64,000 nt of DNA from NCBI RefSeq assembly GCF_900115265.1, contig NZ_FOVU01000012.1, positions 62,001-126,000 of the forward strand, given 5' to 3'. Positions 36,259 through 44,848 of the stretch are shown one piece after another. Source of the DNA: Bradyrhizobium sp. Ghvi. Lineage in GTDB: Bacteria > Pseudomonadota > Alphaproteobacteria > Rhizobiales > Xanthobacteraceae. The position numbers and the translations under genes are program-made. Within the stretch, counting starts at the first letter, position 1, and each line of letters opens with the position of its first letter. Below the pieces are notes generated by a model that saw only the letters and a program-made list of their open reading frames with translations, was not told where the DNA came from and made no database searches.

Positions 36259-38571
36259 TTAGCTCAAAACGATGTGGAAGGCTTCATTGATCACGTAGGT
36301 ACCGCTGCCTTGTATGGCGACCTCAGCGGCCATTCGCTTCTCGTTGTAGTCGAAATCGTAAATGTATTTCTCGCGGCCATTCACGGACACGCCAAGAACC
36401 CCATACCAGATCATCAGATCAAACGCCTTATCGAGATCGTCTGAGGGTATCCCAGCCACAGCGAAACGCTGCAAGACATCCTTCCGGGTTAGGGACTTCG
36501 TTGCTCCGATGAGGGAGTACAAAATGTCCGCCGAAATCCCAGAAACATCACGTATTTCGTATCCGAAATCATCCACCAAAATATTCGCGTGCTGACGCAC
36601 GGCATCCCGACAGTCTTCCTCGGTGATCAGTGTGTGTCCGCGATTGATGGCATGCGCTACTGCATTCTCTACGATGTTGATCAGAAAGCGCGGCCTCATC
36701 AGTGAATGATCGACCAAGTATTCGAAGGAGTCCTGAGCGCCAACGTGGAGAATGGCGATCCGCTTCCAAAGTTCCTCGAATGGAGCCCGCCGGTCGTCTA
36801 AGGCCGCCTGCAACCGCCGATAAATCACTTGGCGCAGCTTGATGCGATCTGTCCAGTCAAGTCTCACATACGCTGTCTTGCCGCGATCTGGCGTACTCTC
36901 CACTAAAAGCTCGTAAATATCGTTGCGAAGAAATACAACGTGCATAAAGCGACGGTCGCTGCTCGCAAAATCCCGGCGCAATTTGTCCAACGCTTCAAGC
37001 AGCAGCCTCAACAGTCGAATATCAAATTTGTCAACGCCTGCGGCAGGCCAGCCCTTATCAAGATTATCGAAAAGCAGAACAATCTCGGAGTCCTTATTTG
37101 TATTCCGAATAATTAGTTCTTTGATCGCTCCCACCGCGTCGCGGAACACGATGTTGGTCAACCGCTCCGGAGTTAGTTTTTCTCCGCGCGATGCAGCCCG
37201 CTCAATCTCTTGAAGAACAAACGATCCGAGACGATTGATCCGCGCGGTGAAATCTCCCGCCTCAACTACGCCTTGCTTCTCCAAGACGTCCGAAATCTCG
37301 CGGGACGCTGCGACAGCTCGCCCATCGTATTTTGATCTGACATCAAGATTTTCCTTTATGGTGAGTAGCACTTCCGACAGAACTACAAAGTACCAAAAGG
37401 AAGCCAGCGTATGATCGAAAACCCCCTCGCCCACCGTCATCTTGAGCAGGCTTTCGCGAAACAGACTGAGCTGGTGGGACTCCGGCTTCAGATCAGTGAC
37501 ATGTGTATTCTTTTGAATTCGAATATCGTTACGGACGATGAAAAAGATTGCTGTTTTGCCAGACCCCTTTCTTCCTGCAACCACCTTAGCTTCACCGCGC
37601 CGGGCCTTTAGATATTCGGAGGTTTCTACAAAATAGTCCTCAAGCGTTCGGAACTCGTTTTCCGCAGCAGATGCTCCGAGGACAAGATTTTGTAGTATTG
37701 TCCGACCTCCACGTTGCTGCGGCTTGGAAATTGACTGTCCAGCGATCAGAGAACCCTGGACGAAAGCCGTCACCTTCTCAGCGATCTGATCTTCGTTTCT
37801 CACGTTCTCGATCAGATCGCGAAAATCGGCGGCGGCGGGGTCCTGCGTGAAGAGACGCATCAACAACGCTTGGCGTTCTAGTCCATGGCTAAGTCCGGCT
37901 AGAAACGCAGCTCTGAGATTGTGACGCGACGCGTCTTCGATCTGCGAGGACAAAAATGGAATGATTACGCCGGAAGAAGCTGAGACGTCCGCAATGACTG
38001 AAACCGTAGAAAAGCGTGGGGCTTCCACCGGATCAAAACTTCTGAAGTGAGTTTTGGTATCCTTTACGGCCGAAACAATTGAATTGATGAAATCCGTTTT
38101 TTTAAACGCATTGAGAAAATATAGAGGTTGCTGAAAATTTACCGGCTTAGAAAAGAGCGAAATCAGGTCCCCAGAGGGCAGATCAAGCAGCGACGCTTTT
38201 AGACCTTCCGAATTCTCATAAGACTTGTAGCGAATGTTGTCGAAGAAGCCGTCACGCTGTATGGCCGCCGACGCATCAGCAAACGATGAATTCAGGACAG
38301 GGGCAATTGGCTTACCCTTCCCAATTGCAAACCCGGCCTCGTAGTATACGTTGAGGTTTGCCTGCGTGATGTCGCAGGCAAAGACATCCGCATCAACGAT
38401 AGCGCTTCTGACATCGTCAGGGATGCTCAAGCCGAAATTGTCAAGTTGGGGCCATATACGAACCTCGATTGAGGAACTGGCCGAATTGACTAACTTGCTT
38501 GCAGCCTCAATTGGTCCGACGAGTTCCCTCCCGCCTGCCGGATAGGCGAAGAACACCTTTTTGAATGCCAT
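36259..38571 (-). CDS. TIR-like/deoxyribosyltransferase-like domain fused to P-loop NTPase (Sll1717-type), predicted defence protein
   Basis: The 770-residue protein begins with a Rossmann-like domain (about 1-95) whose motif DITQANLNVYYEAG (67-80) parallels the N-x-N-V-Y-E-L-G motif of TIR-like and nucleoside deoxyribosyltransferase folds, with E78 as the candidate catalytic Glu. A middle region (100-300) is unassigned. A P-loop domain follows with Walker A GRKGSGKT (333-340) and Walker B VLLFDNLD (498-505), of the Sll1717/KAP-like type, then a helical C-terminus with a likely winged-helix region. Base composition is visibly more A/T-rich than its neighbours, a sign of separate transfer. The ATG at 38571 has GGGGGA upstream. 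An NAD-consuming abortive-infection role is inferred, not shown. Confidence 0.8.
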   Translation of the reverse strand: MAFKKVFFAYPAGGRELVGPIEAASKLVNSASSSIEVRIWPQLDNFGLSIPDDVRSAIVDADVFACDITQANLNVYYEAGFAIGKGKPIAPVLNSSFADASAAIQRDGFFDNIRYKSYENSEGLKASLLDLPSGDLISLFSKPVNFQQPLYFLNAFKKTDFINSIVSAVKDTKTHFRSFDPVEAPRFSTVSVIADVSASSGVIIPFLSSQIEDASRHNLRAAFLAGLSHGLERQALLMRLFTQDPAAADFRDLIENVRNEDQIAEKVTAFVQGSLIAGQSISKPQQRGGRTILQNLVLGASAAENEFRTLEDYFVETSEYLKARRGEAKVVAGRKGSGKTAIFFIVRNDIRIQKNTHVTDLKPESHQLSLFRESLLKMTVGEGVFDHTLASFWYFVVLSEVLLTIKENLDVRSKYDGRAVAASREISDVLEKQGVVEAGDFTARINRLGSFVLQEIERAASRGEKLTPERLTNIVFRDAVGAIKELIIRNTNKDSEIVLLFDNLDKGWPAAGVDKFDIRLLRLLLEALDKLRRDFASSDRRFMHVVFLRNDIYELLVESTPDRGKTAYVRLDWTDRIKLRQVIYRRLQAALDDRRAPFEELWKRIAILHVGAQDSFEYLVDHSLMRPRFLINIVENAVAHAINRGHTLITEEDCRDAVRQHANILVDDFGYEIRDVSGISADILYSLIGATKSLTRKDVLQRFAVAGIPSDDLDKAFDLMIWYGVLGVSVNGREKYIYDFDYNEKRMAAEVAIQGSGTYVINEAFHIVLS

Positions 38572-38610
38572 TCCCAGTCCCCCGGCCCTCAGTTTAGGCA
38601 GCGAGGGCAA

Positions 38611-39025
38611 CTGATCTTTTTACTCGCCACGCGTGTGGCCGCAAGTGAGGATTCAATCATCCACGGTATTTCATGGGGACTAAATTCTCAGTCCTCCCGA
38701 GCCAGAGCAGGCTTGGGCATTATCCCCGCAACTCACAGGCCCCTTTTTCCCGTCGCTTGTCACGTCTGCAATCAGTCTGCTTAGCTGGCACCGGCAACTT
38801 TTCGACGCTGTGCCTTTAGGGGCGTATCACGAAGCGTTGCGCTTCAACGACTGAGCCACCCCGGCCCGGTCCCCGGCGTTTTAGCCGACAACAATCCTCG
38901 ATTGGCTGAGCAGCACGCAGCATTTGCTGCGGCATGCACAGTTTTGACCCGCAACGCTTCTGTTTCCCCACGGGAATTCAGAAGAAGCGCCATCGTGCGC
39001 GCAACGAACCTGTGAGGAAGATGCA
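38611..39025. other. spacer inside the element, no supported gene
   Basis: These 415 bp separate the NTPase gene from the next gene, which is transcribed away from it, so both promoters should lie here. A 15-nt palindrome GAAGCGTTGCGCTTC sits at 38831-38845. On the minus strand the bases around it resemble a tRNA D-arm, but no full tRNA can be folded. Nothing else is recognised. Confidence 0.45.
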
Positions 39026-39472
39026 ATGCCGCGCCTAACTAAAGCTAAAGTGCTCGCCGCATTCGCCCAAACGCGAGGGCTTACACTCGAACACCGGATC
39101 AAGCGCCTCAAACGGGACTTACCTCACGTTGAGGATGATCAGGTCACATGGGTAGTTGAGCGTGAGCGCCTTCAGCGATTATTCGAAAGTGCATGGGGCG
39201 TGTCACCTAGCCCTGAAGAGCTGGAAACGTATGCCGGCCCAACGGAGCACGCGGTTTATTGCGGCGAGTTTCTTCCCCCCAACAAATTACCCCCAGAACA
39301 CTATTTGGTTCACAACCACGTGAAGCCAACTAGGCAGCTAGGTCGGGCGGGCTTTCGAGCGTGGGTCACCGATGATCGCGATGAACTCGTAGAATGCCAC
39401 TGCAATTTCGGCGGTTGCCGGAACGCTAAGGTGAACCCCCACTATCGTTGGCAGCGCAAAAGCGAGAGCTAA
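39026..39472 (+). CDS. hypothetical protein with C-terminal Cys/His cluster
   Basis: The 148-residue protein has a basic helical N-terminus (LTKAKVLAAFAQTRGLTLEH), a central acidic part and a C-terminal ECHCNFGGC...NPHYRW cluster of three Cys and nearby His that could bind a metal. The start has TGAGGAAG upstream. It reads opposite to the small minus-strand genes of the element. No family recognised. Confidence 0.65.
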   Translation: MPRLTKAKVLAAFAQTRGLTLEHRIKRLKRDLPHVEDDQVTWVVERERLQRLFESAWGVSPSPEELETYAGPTEHAVYCGEFLPPNKLPPEHYLVHNHVKPTRQLGRAGFRAWVTDDRDELVECHCNFGGCRNAKVNPHYRWQRKSES

Positions 39473-39741
39473 CGCGGCCTGCCAAGTTCGGCCGGAGCAC
39501 GCTCGGCGGGCGCGCCGTTCGCCGAGCTTGTCATATCAACCCTCTTGAAAATTTCTGACCCTAGCCACCCCGGGGGCTGGGGCGGCAACCGCATTGGTCC
39601 GGAGGGCACAGGACCCGGTGGCCGGTTGTTGTGGTCCCCGCGAGTGAGGTCCGCTCTGACCGTGATAAGCGGCGAGGGCAAGAGCTCACCAGGTCCGAGT
39701 TGGGGCCGACGGCGGAAGTCAAGGGAAGCTGAAATGAAAGG

Positions 39742-39763
39742 AGGCCGCCAACTGAGGCGGCCT
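39742..39763. terminator. hairpin at the end of the minus-strand gene run
   Basis: GGCCGCC (39743-39749) and GGCGGCC (39756-39762) form a perfect 7-bp stem with a 6-nt loop. It touches the stop codon of the 59-residue minus-strand gene and is followed on that strand by a T/C-rich stretch. It could also act for the plus-strand gene ending at 39472. Confidence 0.55.
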
Positions 39764-39942
39764 TACTGTTGCGTGTGATGCTTCAATCGCGCCACGTGCC
39801 GCTCCCGCCGCCAGACATCAAGGTCGTGCCCATCGAGCAATTGGGCAGCCTTCTCTTTTGCCTCATCGTCATTGGCGCAATCCAGCTCATGCACGCCGGT
39901 AATACGCCCTTCATCGTTCAAGATGTAAGCGCGGTAGTCCAT
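39763..39942 (-). CDS. small protein of a Bradyrhizobium-type family (MDYRAYI...)
   Basis: The 59-residue product begins MDYRAYILNDEGRITGVHEL and has DEAKEKAAQLLDGHDLDVW.R then RHVARL. This pattern (a modified-residue-like strand, an Asp/Glu helix, 'LLDGHDLDVWRR') is a small protein type that I associate with many Bradyrhizobium genomes; function unknown. The ATG at 39942 is preferred to the longer frame starting at 40035. Confidence 0.75.
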   Translation of the reverse strand: MDYRAYILNDEGRITGVHELDCANDDEAKEKAAQLLDGHDLDVWRRERHVARLKHHTQQ

Positions 39943-40019
39943 GGCAGTCGTTCCCGAAGGGAACATTGTACCATCGACAGGTGGGAGCAACAAGATCGTG
40001 CTGCCGCCCTTGGGCGATC

Positions 40020-40190
40020 CTACTGGCGGGGCCAAACCTTCGGCGCAGGTTGGCTAAGCAGCTCTTTGGCCTTAGCGATCAATTCGGCCGACCGCAATAT
40101 CATTTCCTGCTCGCGCAGGTTCTTGGCGCGCATCCGCTCCAATCGTATCTCGATTTGCTCGGCAAGCCATTCCAAGTCGCCAGTTACCAT
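40020..40190 (-). CDS. hypothetical small helical protein
   Basis: The 56-residue product (MVTGDLEWLAEQIEIRLE at the start) is almost wholly helical with heptad-like Leu/Ile spacing. The ATG at 40190 has a GGAGG site at 7 nt. It belongs to the minus-strand run of small genes downstream of the helicase. No family recognised. Confidence 0.6.
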   Translation of the reverse strand: MVTGDLEWLAEQIEIRLERMRAKNLREQEMILRSAELIAKAKELLSQPAPKVWPRQ

Positions 40191-40227
40191 GGCAGCGCCT
40201 CCGGCCAAACCGGAGGCTTAACTCATG

Positions 40228-40425
40228 TTAAGTTCTTTTGTTCCGAGATTGCCCGTCCTGACGTCGCGCCTCAATTTCGATCCGCAAAGAAGCATTCTCT
40301 AAAAGATTGCGGTGCAACTCATTTGCGGCGTGGTCGTGCTCAGCCTGAAGTGTCAGCCGCTGTTTGCGCACCTTGCGGCTTTCCTCTAGCGCCAGTTGAG
40401 CGCGGGCAAGTAATAGGTCGGTCAT
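40228..40425 (-). CDS. hypothetical small coiled-coil-like protein
   Basis: The 65-residue product is charged and helical (LALEESRKVRKQRLTLQAEH). It ends 37 bp before the next small gene starts. The ribosome site is weak (GGGGT close to the ATG), so the call rests on its position in a codirectional run and the helical pattern. Confidence 0.5.
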   Translation of the reverse strand: MTDLLLARAQLALEESRKVRKQRLTLQAEHDHAANELHRNLLENASLRIEIEARRQDGQSRNKRT

Positions 40426-40486
40426 ACCCCAGAGAATGCAGCATTCCGGGAAGGGTTGCCTTCACGCAGGTTAACTACCGCCCCGG

Positions 40487-40828
40487 CTAATGCATGCTGC
40501 GGCGACCTTTGCGCTCCACCTCGCCCATCGCCAGCTCCACCAGCTCCGGCCACTCCAGATCACGGTCCAGAGCACGCGCGAAGCCGGTCGCATCGCCATA
40601 GTGGGCGCAGCCATCGGCGATCTCCTCCGCCAGCGTCGCTAGGGTCCAGTTGACCGCGCGCGGATTGAGCCGCGCCATCTTGGCCGTCAGGCTCGCCAGA
40701 ACCGGCACAGGAATGGCCTTCGCGGTTTGGGCCAGCTCGGCGAGGTGCGGCGCGCCGGGCGCATCGGCGAGCTTGCCTGCGAAGTGCAGGAAGTATTGTT
40801 CGAAAAGGTTCGTGGGCATCACATACAT
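40487..40828 (-). CDS. hypothetical protein, 113 residues
   Basis: The start at 40828 has a GAGGAG site at 8 nt, within a leader (GAGGAGCCAA) that recurs before the gene starting at 42851. The product begins MYVMPTNLFEQYFLHFAG and has Ala/Leu-rich helices and a basic end. It lies between the helicase gene and other small genes on the same strand. Function unknown. Confidence 0.7.
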   Translation of the reverse strand: MYVMPTNLFEQYFLHFAGKLADAPGAPHLAELAQTAKAIPVPVLASLTAKMARLNPRAVNWTLATLAEEIADGCAHYGDATGFARALDRDLEWPELVELAMGEVERKGRRSMH

Positions 40829-40941
40829 TCGATTGGCTCCTCTGCTACGACGTGACGACGCACGCGCCGCCCCAGATTGATTTTCATTCCGACACCCCCG
40901 CTCTGCTCCAGTCATTCCGACCGCCCCTCTGCTCTCCACTT

Positions 40942-41034
40942 CCAGTTAATCCCTAAAGGGATTTAACTGGAGCGGAGCAGATCAGTTGTTCCAGTTGCTC
41001 TAGTTCTGCTCCGGCCAACTGGAGCAACTGGAGC
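40942..41034. repeat. iteron-like repeats beside the helicase gene
   Basis: The spacer after the helicase gene holds an imperfect inverted repeat (CCAGTTAATCCCT...AGGGATTTAACTGG, 40942-40970) and three copies of AACTGGAGC (40965-40973, 41017-41025, 41026-41034; the last two tandem). Related CCAGTTGCTC/TAGTTCTGCTCC segments lie between. Clustered short repeats next to a RepA-like helicase suggest a replication origin, by inference. Confidence 0.55.
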
Positions 41035-41046
41035 GGTCAGCATCCC

Positions 41047-42429
41047 TTAATCGTCGGCCACCTCAACGAACTTCTTCATCTGCCTGTTCTCGGCCTGCTT
41101 CTCGACCTCGATCAAAGCGCCCGTTTCACGCCAGGTCTTGATCAACGCAAGGACCTTGGCGCGGTCTTGCTTGTCGGCAAGGCTGAGGCCCAATGTTTTG
41201 GCAATGGCGATGCCGACCCAGCTATTCGCCCGCTGGTCGGCGCGCCATTGGCCCGCCTTGATCGCTTGAGCACACCGCTCGAAGTCCGATCCGGTGACCC
41301 CGGCCAGCAAGTCGGGCCACTCCCAGCGGGTCGCAACGCCGATCTCGTCGCCCTTCAGATCACCGAAGGGGTTGCCGCTGAGACGGGTCAGCAGGTTATT
41401 GTCGAGATCGACCGAAACCAGCTTGAACCAGTCCCGCTTGTCGGCTGGCTTCGTCAGGTTGGCCTTATCGGCATAGGCTGAGAAATAGGACCGATGCTGA
41501 TCGACGCCTGCTTTCTTGGCTTCAGCTTCGGTCATGCGATTGAGCACACGAACGGAGCGACAGCCATCGGTCATCGCGACGCCGCCGCGCGCGCTTTGCA
41601 CCGTGACCTCCTGTTCGCCCTTACGAACGTGGTGGACGAGCTCGACCGCGCAATTACCCTGATCGGCGACTTTGCCCCACTCCTTCACCACCATATCGAT
41701 GGCGTTGTTGTCGTTCTCAGGAACCTTATGCGACGAAATAAACGGATCGACGATCACAACGTCGATGCCGCGCGCCTTAATCTCCGCGATCAGGGCGTCA
41801 ACGACAGGCGCGCAGATCACAGTGTCGCGGCCTTCTGTCTTGGCGATGACAAGGGGACGTTCACGGCCATGGTCGATAAACAGCCGGTCGCCGATGTCGT
41901 TTTCCGTGAGCTTGAAGTATTTGGCGGTGGCTTGAATGCGACGTGTCGTCTCCACGGCTGGGTCTTCAAGATTGAAATACCAGACGCGCAACTGTTCGGA
42001 AGTGATGCCGAGCAACGCCTGCCCTGAGACCGTCGAGAGCATTTCGGCAATGATGAGCGACGATTTACCGAGACCGCCCGGCGCAATCGTGGCGCTGACA
42101 TATTCACGGATGAGATGCTTGCCGTAAAGAAACTCTCGCATCGGAATTTGCTCTGGCGGCGTCCAGCGATACGGAGTTGCGCGCATCTGGCCGCGCAACA
42201 TATGCTCCGAAATCTGAAGCGTCGTGCGGGCATTGGAAATCATTTTGCGGATATCGGCCGGGGTGTGACGGCGAAACGATGCGCAAAATGCCTGGATGTC
42301 ATGGTCGGTTTCGTTATCCTTGATCAGCTCCTCGATGACCTGAGCCATGTTGTTGGATTGCACGATTAACGATGTTCGGCGCTTGAGCTGCGCCAAGAAC
42401 GTCTTTTCGGCGTCTGCGATCTCGTTCAT
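41047..42429 (-). CDS. RepA-like AAA-type DNA helicase
   Basis: The 460-residue protein has an N-terminal helical part (1-90), then a RecA-like ATPase core with Walker A APGGLGKSS (116-124), Walker B VVIVDPF (224-230), and a HH-R segment (VHHVRKG) followed by GGVAMTDGCRSV, as in RepA/AAA_25 hexameric helicases of plasmids and phages. The C-terminal 100 residues look like a winged-helix part. It would unwind the element's origin during replication. The start overlaps the upstream gene's stop by 4 bp (ATGA). Confidence 0.85.
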   Translation of the reverse strand: MNEIADAEKTFLAQLKRRTSLIVQSNNMAQVIEELIKDNETDHDIQAFCASFRRHTPADIRKMISNARTTLQISEHMLRGQMRATPYRWTPPEQIPMREFLYGKHLIREYVSATIAPGGLGKSSLIIAEMLSTVSGQALLGITSEQLRVWYFNLEDPAVETTRRIQATAKYFKLTENDIGDRLFIDHGRERPLVIAKTEGRDTVICAPVVDALIAEIKARGIDVVIVDPFISSHKVPENDNNAIDMVVKEWGKVADQGNCAVELVHHVRKGEQEVTVQSARGGVAMTDGCRSVRVLNRMTEAEAKKAGVDQHRSYFSAYADKANLTKPADKRDWFKLVSVDLDNNLLTRLSGNPFGDLKGDEIGVATRWEWPDLLAGVTGSDFERCAQAIKAGQWRADQRANSWVGIAIAKTLGLSLADKQDRAKVLALIKTWRETGALIEVEKQAENRQMKKFVEVADD

Positions 42430-42851
42430 GCGCGCACCTCGCGCAGCAGGCGATCAACATCGCGACGGTTCACGCCGATGTAAGCGCTGACCGGCGCGAA
42501 GCCTTCGTTAGCCGGACCGTCCTCGCCGAACACGGGAATGATGTTGATGCCCATCTCCGACGCCGCGACCAGCACCGCGCCGCGCGAGATGTAGCCACGG
42601 CGGCTCAAGCGCTCGACATCATGCTTGAGCCAACCGATAGTCAGATACTCATCGGGCTGCACAGCGCGCGTCGGGCGACACCGAGCAAACACGGATTTGA
42701 CGAGCTCGACTTGGCTGCGTTGGACGTCGTCCGGGATCGGATCGCCGAAATCCTCAGTCGAAAACCCGGCCGAACAGGCCCAATAGTCACCGATCTTCAC
42801 CGGTCCGGTGGTGGACAGATCCGGAGCATAGCTGTAAGTTGTTGTTTCCAT
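42426..42851 (-). CDS. hypothetical protein co-expressed with the helicase
   Basis: The 141-residue product starts METTTYSYAPDLSTTGP and has a WLKHDVERLSRRGYISRGAVLVAA segment that looks helix-turn-helix-like, and an end IGVNRRDVDRLLREV. It could be a DNA-binding or adaptor protein. The ATG at 42851 is preceded by AGAGGAG. Its stop overlaps the helicase ATG. It is the first gene of the minus-strand operon, divergent from the capsid module across a long palindrome. Confidence 0.68.
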   Translation of the reverse strand: METTTYSYAPDLSTTGPVKIGDYWACSAGFSTEDFGDPIPDDVQRSQVELVKSVFARCRPTRAVQPDEYLTIGWLKHDVERLSRRGYISRGAVLVAASEMGINIIPVFGEDGPANEGFAPVSAYIGVNRRDVDRLLREVRA

Positions 42852-42921
42852 AAGTGATTTGGCTCCTCTAGGCCGCTTTCGGTCCGACAACCGGCGGCGA
42901 GCTTTTCTGCGTAAAAGCGTT

Positions 42922-42964
42922 CTTAATGTACTTGCATTATATCAGTTAATGCAAGTACATTAAG
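42922..42964. promoter_or_regulatory. 18-bp perfect inverted repeat between the two divergent operons
   Basis: CTTAATGTACTTGCATTA (42922-42939) and TAATGCAAGTACATTAAG (42947-42964) are perfect inverse copies with a 7-nt centre. Each arm contains an AATG-N6-CATT unit, so two dimers might bind. It lies between the helicase operon start (42851) and the capsid operon start (42969), 4 bp before the latter ATG. It is a strong candidate for the element's master operator. Confidence 0.85.
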
Positions 42965-42968
42965 TCGC

Positions 42969-43433
42969 ATGCACCTCGAAGCCCCGCAGTTCCCCATTCC
43001 TGAGGTCGCCGACGCAGTCGGTTGCCCGCGCCCGACGCTCGACGCGTGGCGCAATCGCCTCAACCTGTTCGCGGACACCGTGACGCGCACCAAGGTGGAG
43101 AAGCGCCTCTCCTTGACCGACGCTTGCGTGGCGCGCGCGGTCAAGCTGCTCACCGATGCTGGTATCAGCGCCAAAGGCGCAATCATGGCCGCCGATGACG
43201 ATTTCGTGCGCTTGCAAATCTTCGCGCTCCTGAGCGGGGAAACCGTCAGCAGCGTGCTTGGTTTTCGTTGGGATGCGAAGGACGGCAATGAGAAGCCGGA
43301 CCTCTACTTCCTCGATCAAAATGGCTTCCTCGACGTGTTGAGCAAAGCGGGCGGCGTCATGATCGTGATCGATCTGGCGGCCGTCGTTGCTCACGTGTGC
43401 AACGCCCTCAACATCCCCATTGATCGCAAATGA
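42969..43433 (+). CDS. HTH-domain protein at the head of the capsid operon (regulator or small-terminase-like)
   Basis: The 154-residue protein has an N-terminal helix-turn-helix (PIPEVADAVGCPRPTLDAWR, then a recognition-like segment) that recalls MerR-type and lambda Nu1-type winged HTH domains. The C-terminal part (about 75-150) is acidic and hydrophobic. Its stop overlaps the portal ATG (ATGA). The position right before a portal gene fits a small terminase; the palindrome at its start fits an autoregulating repressor. No Shine-Dalgarno is visible, so the message may be leaderless. Confidence 0.65.
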   Translation: MHLEAPQFPIPEVADAVGCPRPTLDAWRNRLNLFADTVTRTKVEKRLSLTDACVARAVKLLTDAGISAKGAIMAADDDFVRLQIFALLSGETVSSVLGFRWDAKDGNEKPDLYFLDQNGFLDVLSKAGGVMIVIDLAAVVAHVCNALNIPIDRK

Positions 43434-44848
43434 CCAGCATCATCACCCGCACCCGCAACGCCTTCCGCGCCTTCACCCGCGCATTCTCCGGCTATGACAT
43501 CGCAGGCGGCTCTGCTCGCTGGCCCGCAGCCTATGCGCTGCATTCGCCCGTCACCCAGCAGCTCGCCGCCGGTCGTCTCGCGTCGCGCAAGATCGCGCAT
43601 CAGGCCGAGAACAATGCGCTCGTCAGCAGCATCATCTTGCACGGCGTGAACGCGATTGTCGGCGACGGCCCGACCGTTCGCGCGATGCATCCCAATCCCG
43701 AGACCGCCGCGCAACTGCTGCACGCCTGGAACAGCTTTTTCCAAGATTGCAGCGTCGAAGGCGGCATGTCGCTCGGCGGCTATCTGTCTCGCGCCGCTCG
43801 CGGCTTCTATGTCGATGGCGAGAGCTTCACTCAGCTTGTCACCGATCCAGCCACCATGCGCTTGAAGTTGCGCCTGTTGACGGCCGATCAGGTGGATCAT
43901 TCCAAGACTGTTCCGTCGCTCGGACTGACCGGCGATATGCCCATGATCGTGGCCGGTGTTGAATTCGACGGCACCGGCCGCCGCGTTGCCTTCTGGGTTC
44001 TCCCGACGCCGCCGGACGCGCCGTGGGCCAGCGTCGAGCCTCCGGCCCGCATCTCTGCTCTCGACATCTGCCATGTGTTCGAACCGCGCTTTCCGGGCGC
44101 GCCGCGCGGTATGTCGCCGCTGACCGCCATTGCGCCGCTTGCCCTTGAACTCGATAACTGCATCGACGCGGCTGTCGTGAAGCTGCGCACCACTTGCCTT
44201 GTCGGCATGGTCGTTCGCGACCCTGAGGGCAATTTTCCTTTCGACCCGACGACCGATCCGGCATCGCTGTACCTCGAACCCGGCGCAACCCTGCGCTTGC
44301 CTCCCGGCGCTGATGTCAGCTTCCCGCCGACCTCTGAGATGAATACGGTCGCGGAAGTCTTGTCGCATATCGAGCGCTTGGTCTGCGCGGGCGCTGGCGT
44401 GCCCGCCTTCATGGCAACGGGCGACTTCGGCGCGATTAACTTTTCCGCTGGCAAGCTCGGCTTGGCGACCTTTCAGCGTCGCATCAAGGCGCTTCAGCAG
44501 AACCACATCGTCGCGCAGCTCTTGAACCCGATCTGGGATCGGCTGGTGCTGCTCGAAGTGCTGAGCGGACGCATGCGCGCGCCCGACTATGAGAGCAATC
44601 CTGAGCGCTACGGCGCGTCCTTCCTGTTCCCGGGCTGGCCCGCCATCGACGAATTGAAGAAAGCGAAAGCCGACACGCTCGCGGTCGCCGCCAAGCTGCG
44701 CTCGCGTCAAGAAATCATCAGCGAAGGCGGGCGCGATCCCGCCGACGTTGATGCCGAAATCGAGAACGACCCCTTTGCCGCCGATGATTTGTCGGCAAGC
44801 GCTGGCTCGATTGCCAGCCAGAACGAAACGGAGAATGAGAATGCGTAA
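43430..44848 (+). CDS. phage portal protein (lambda gpB type)
   Basis: The 472-residue protein has the PF05136-like order: N-terminal SGYDIAGGSARWPAA, VNAIVGDGPTV, GESFTQLVTD, HVFEPRFPGAPRGMSPL, a helix with ELDNCIDAAVVKL, and SAGKLGLATFQRRIKALQ near the crown/clip region. A Glu/Asp-rich tail ends it. Portals form a dodecameric ring at one capsid vertex for DNA passage. It is translationally coupled to the genes on both sides. Confidence 0.92.
   Translation: MTSIITRTRNAFRAFTRAFSGYDIAGGSARWPAAYALHSPVTQQLAAGRLASRKIAHQAENNALVSSIILHGVNAIVGDGPTVRAMHPNPETAAQLLHAWNSFFQDCSVEGGMSLGGYLSRAARGFYVDGESFTQLVTDPATMRLKLRLLTADQVDHSKTVPSLGLTGDMPMIVAGVEFDGTGRRVAFWVLPTPPDAPWASVEPPARISALDICHVFEPRFPGAPRGMSPLTAIAPLALELDNCIDAAVVKLRTTCLVGMVVRDPEGNFPFDPTTDPASLYLEPGATLRLPPGADVSFPPTSEMNTVAEVLSHIERLVCAGAGVPAFMATGDFGAINFSAGKLGLATFQRRIKALQQNHIVAQLLNPIWDRLVLLEVLSGRMRAPDYESNPERYGASFLFPGWPAIDELKKAKADTLAVAAKLRSRQEIISEGGRDPADVDAEIENDPFAADDLSASAGSIASQNETENENA

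Noticed and set aside
38831-38900. tRNA-like D-arm on the minus strand
   Set aside because: Acceptor, anticodon and T-arms cannot be formed; only one palindrome and a short similarity remain.
39545-39778. Frame with SALTVISGEGK, slightly reminiscent of P27-type small terminases
   Set aside because: The match is a few residues, the rest is Gly/Pro/Arg-rich, and there is no ribosome site. Too weak to claim a terminase; a profile search would decide.
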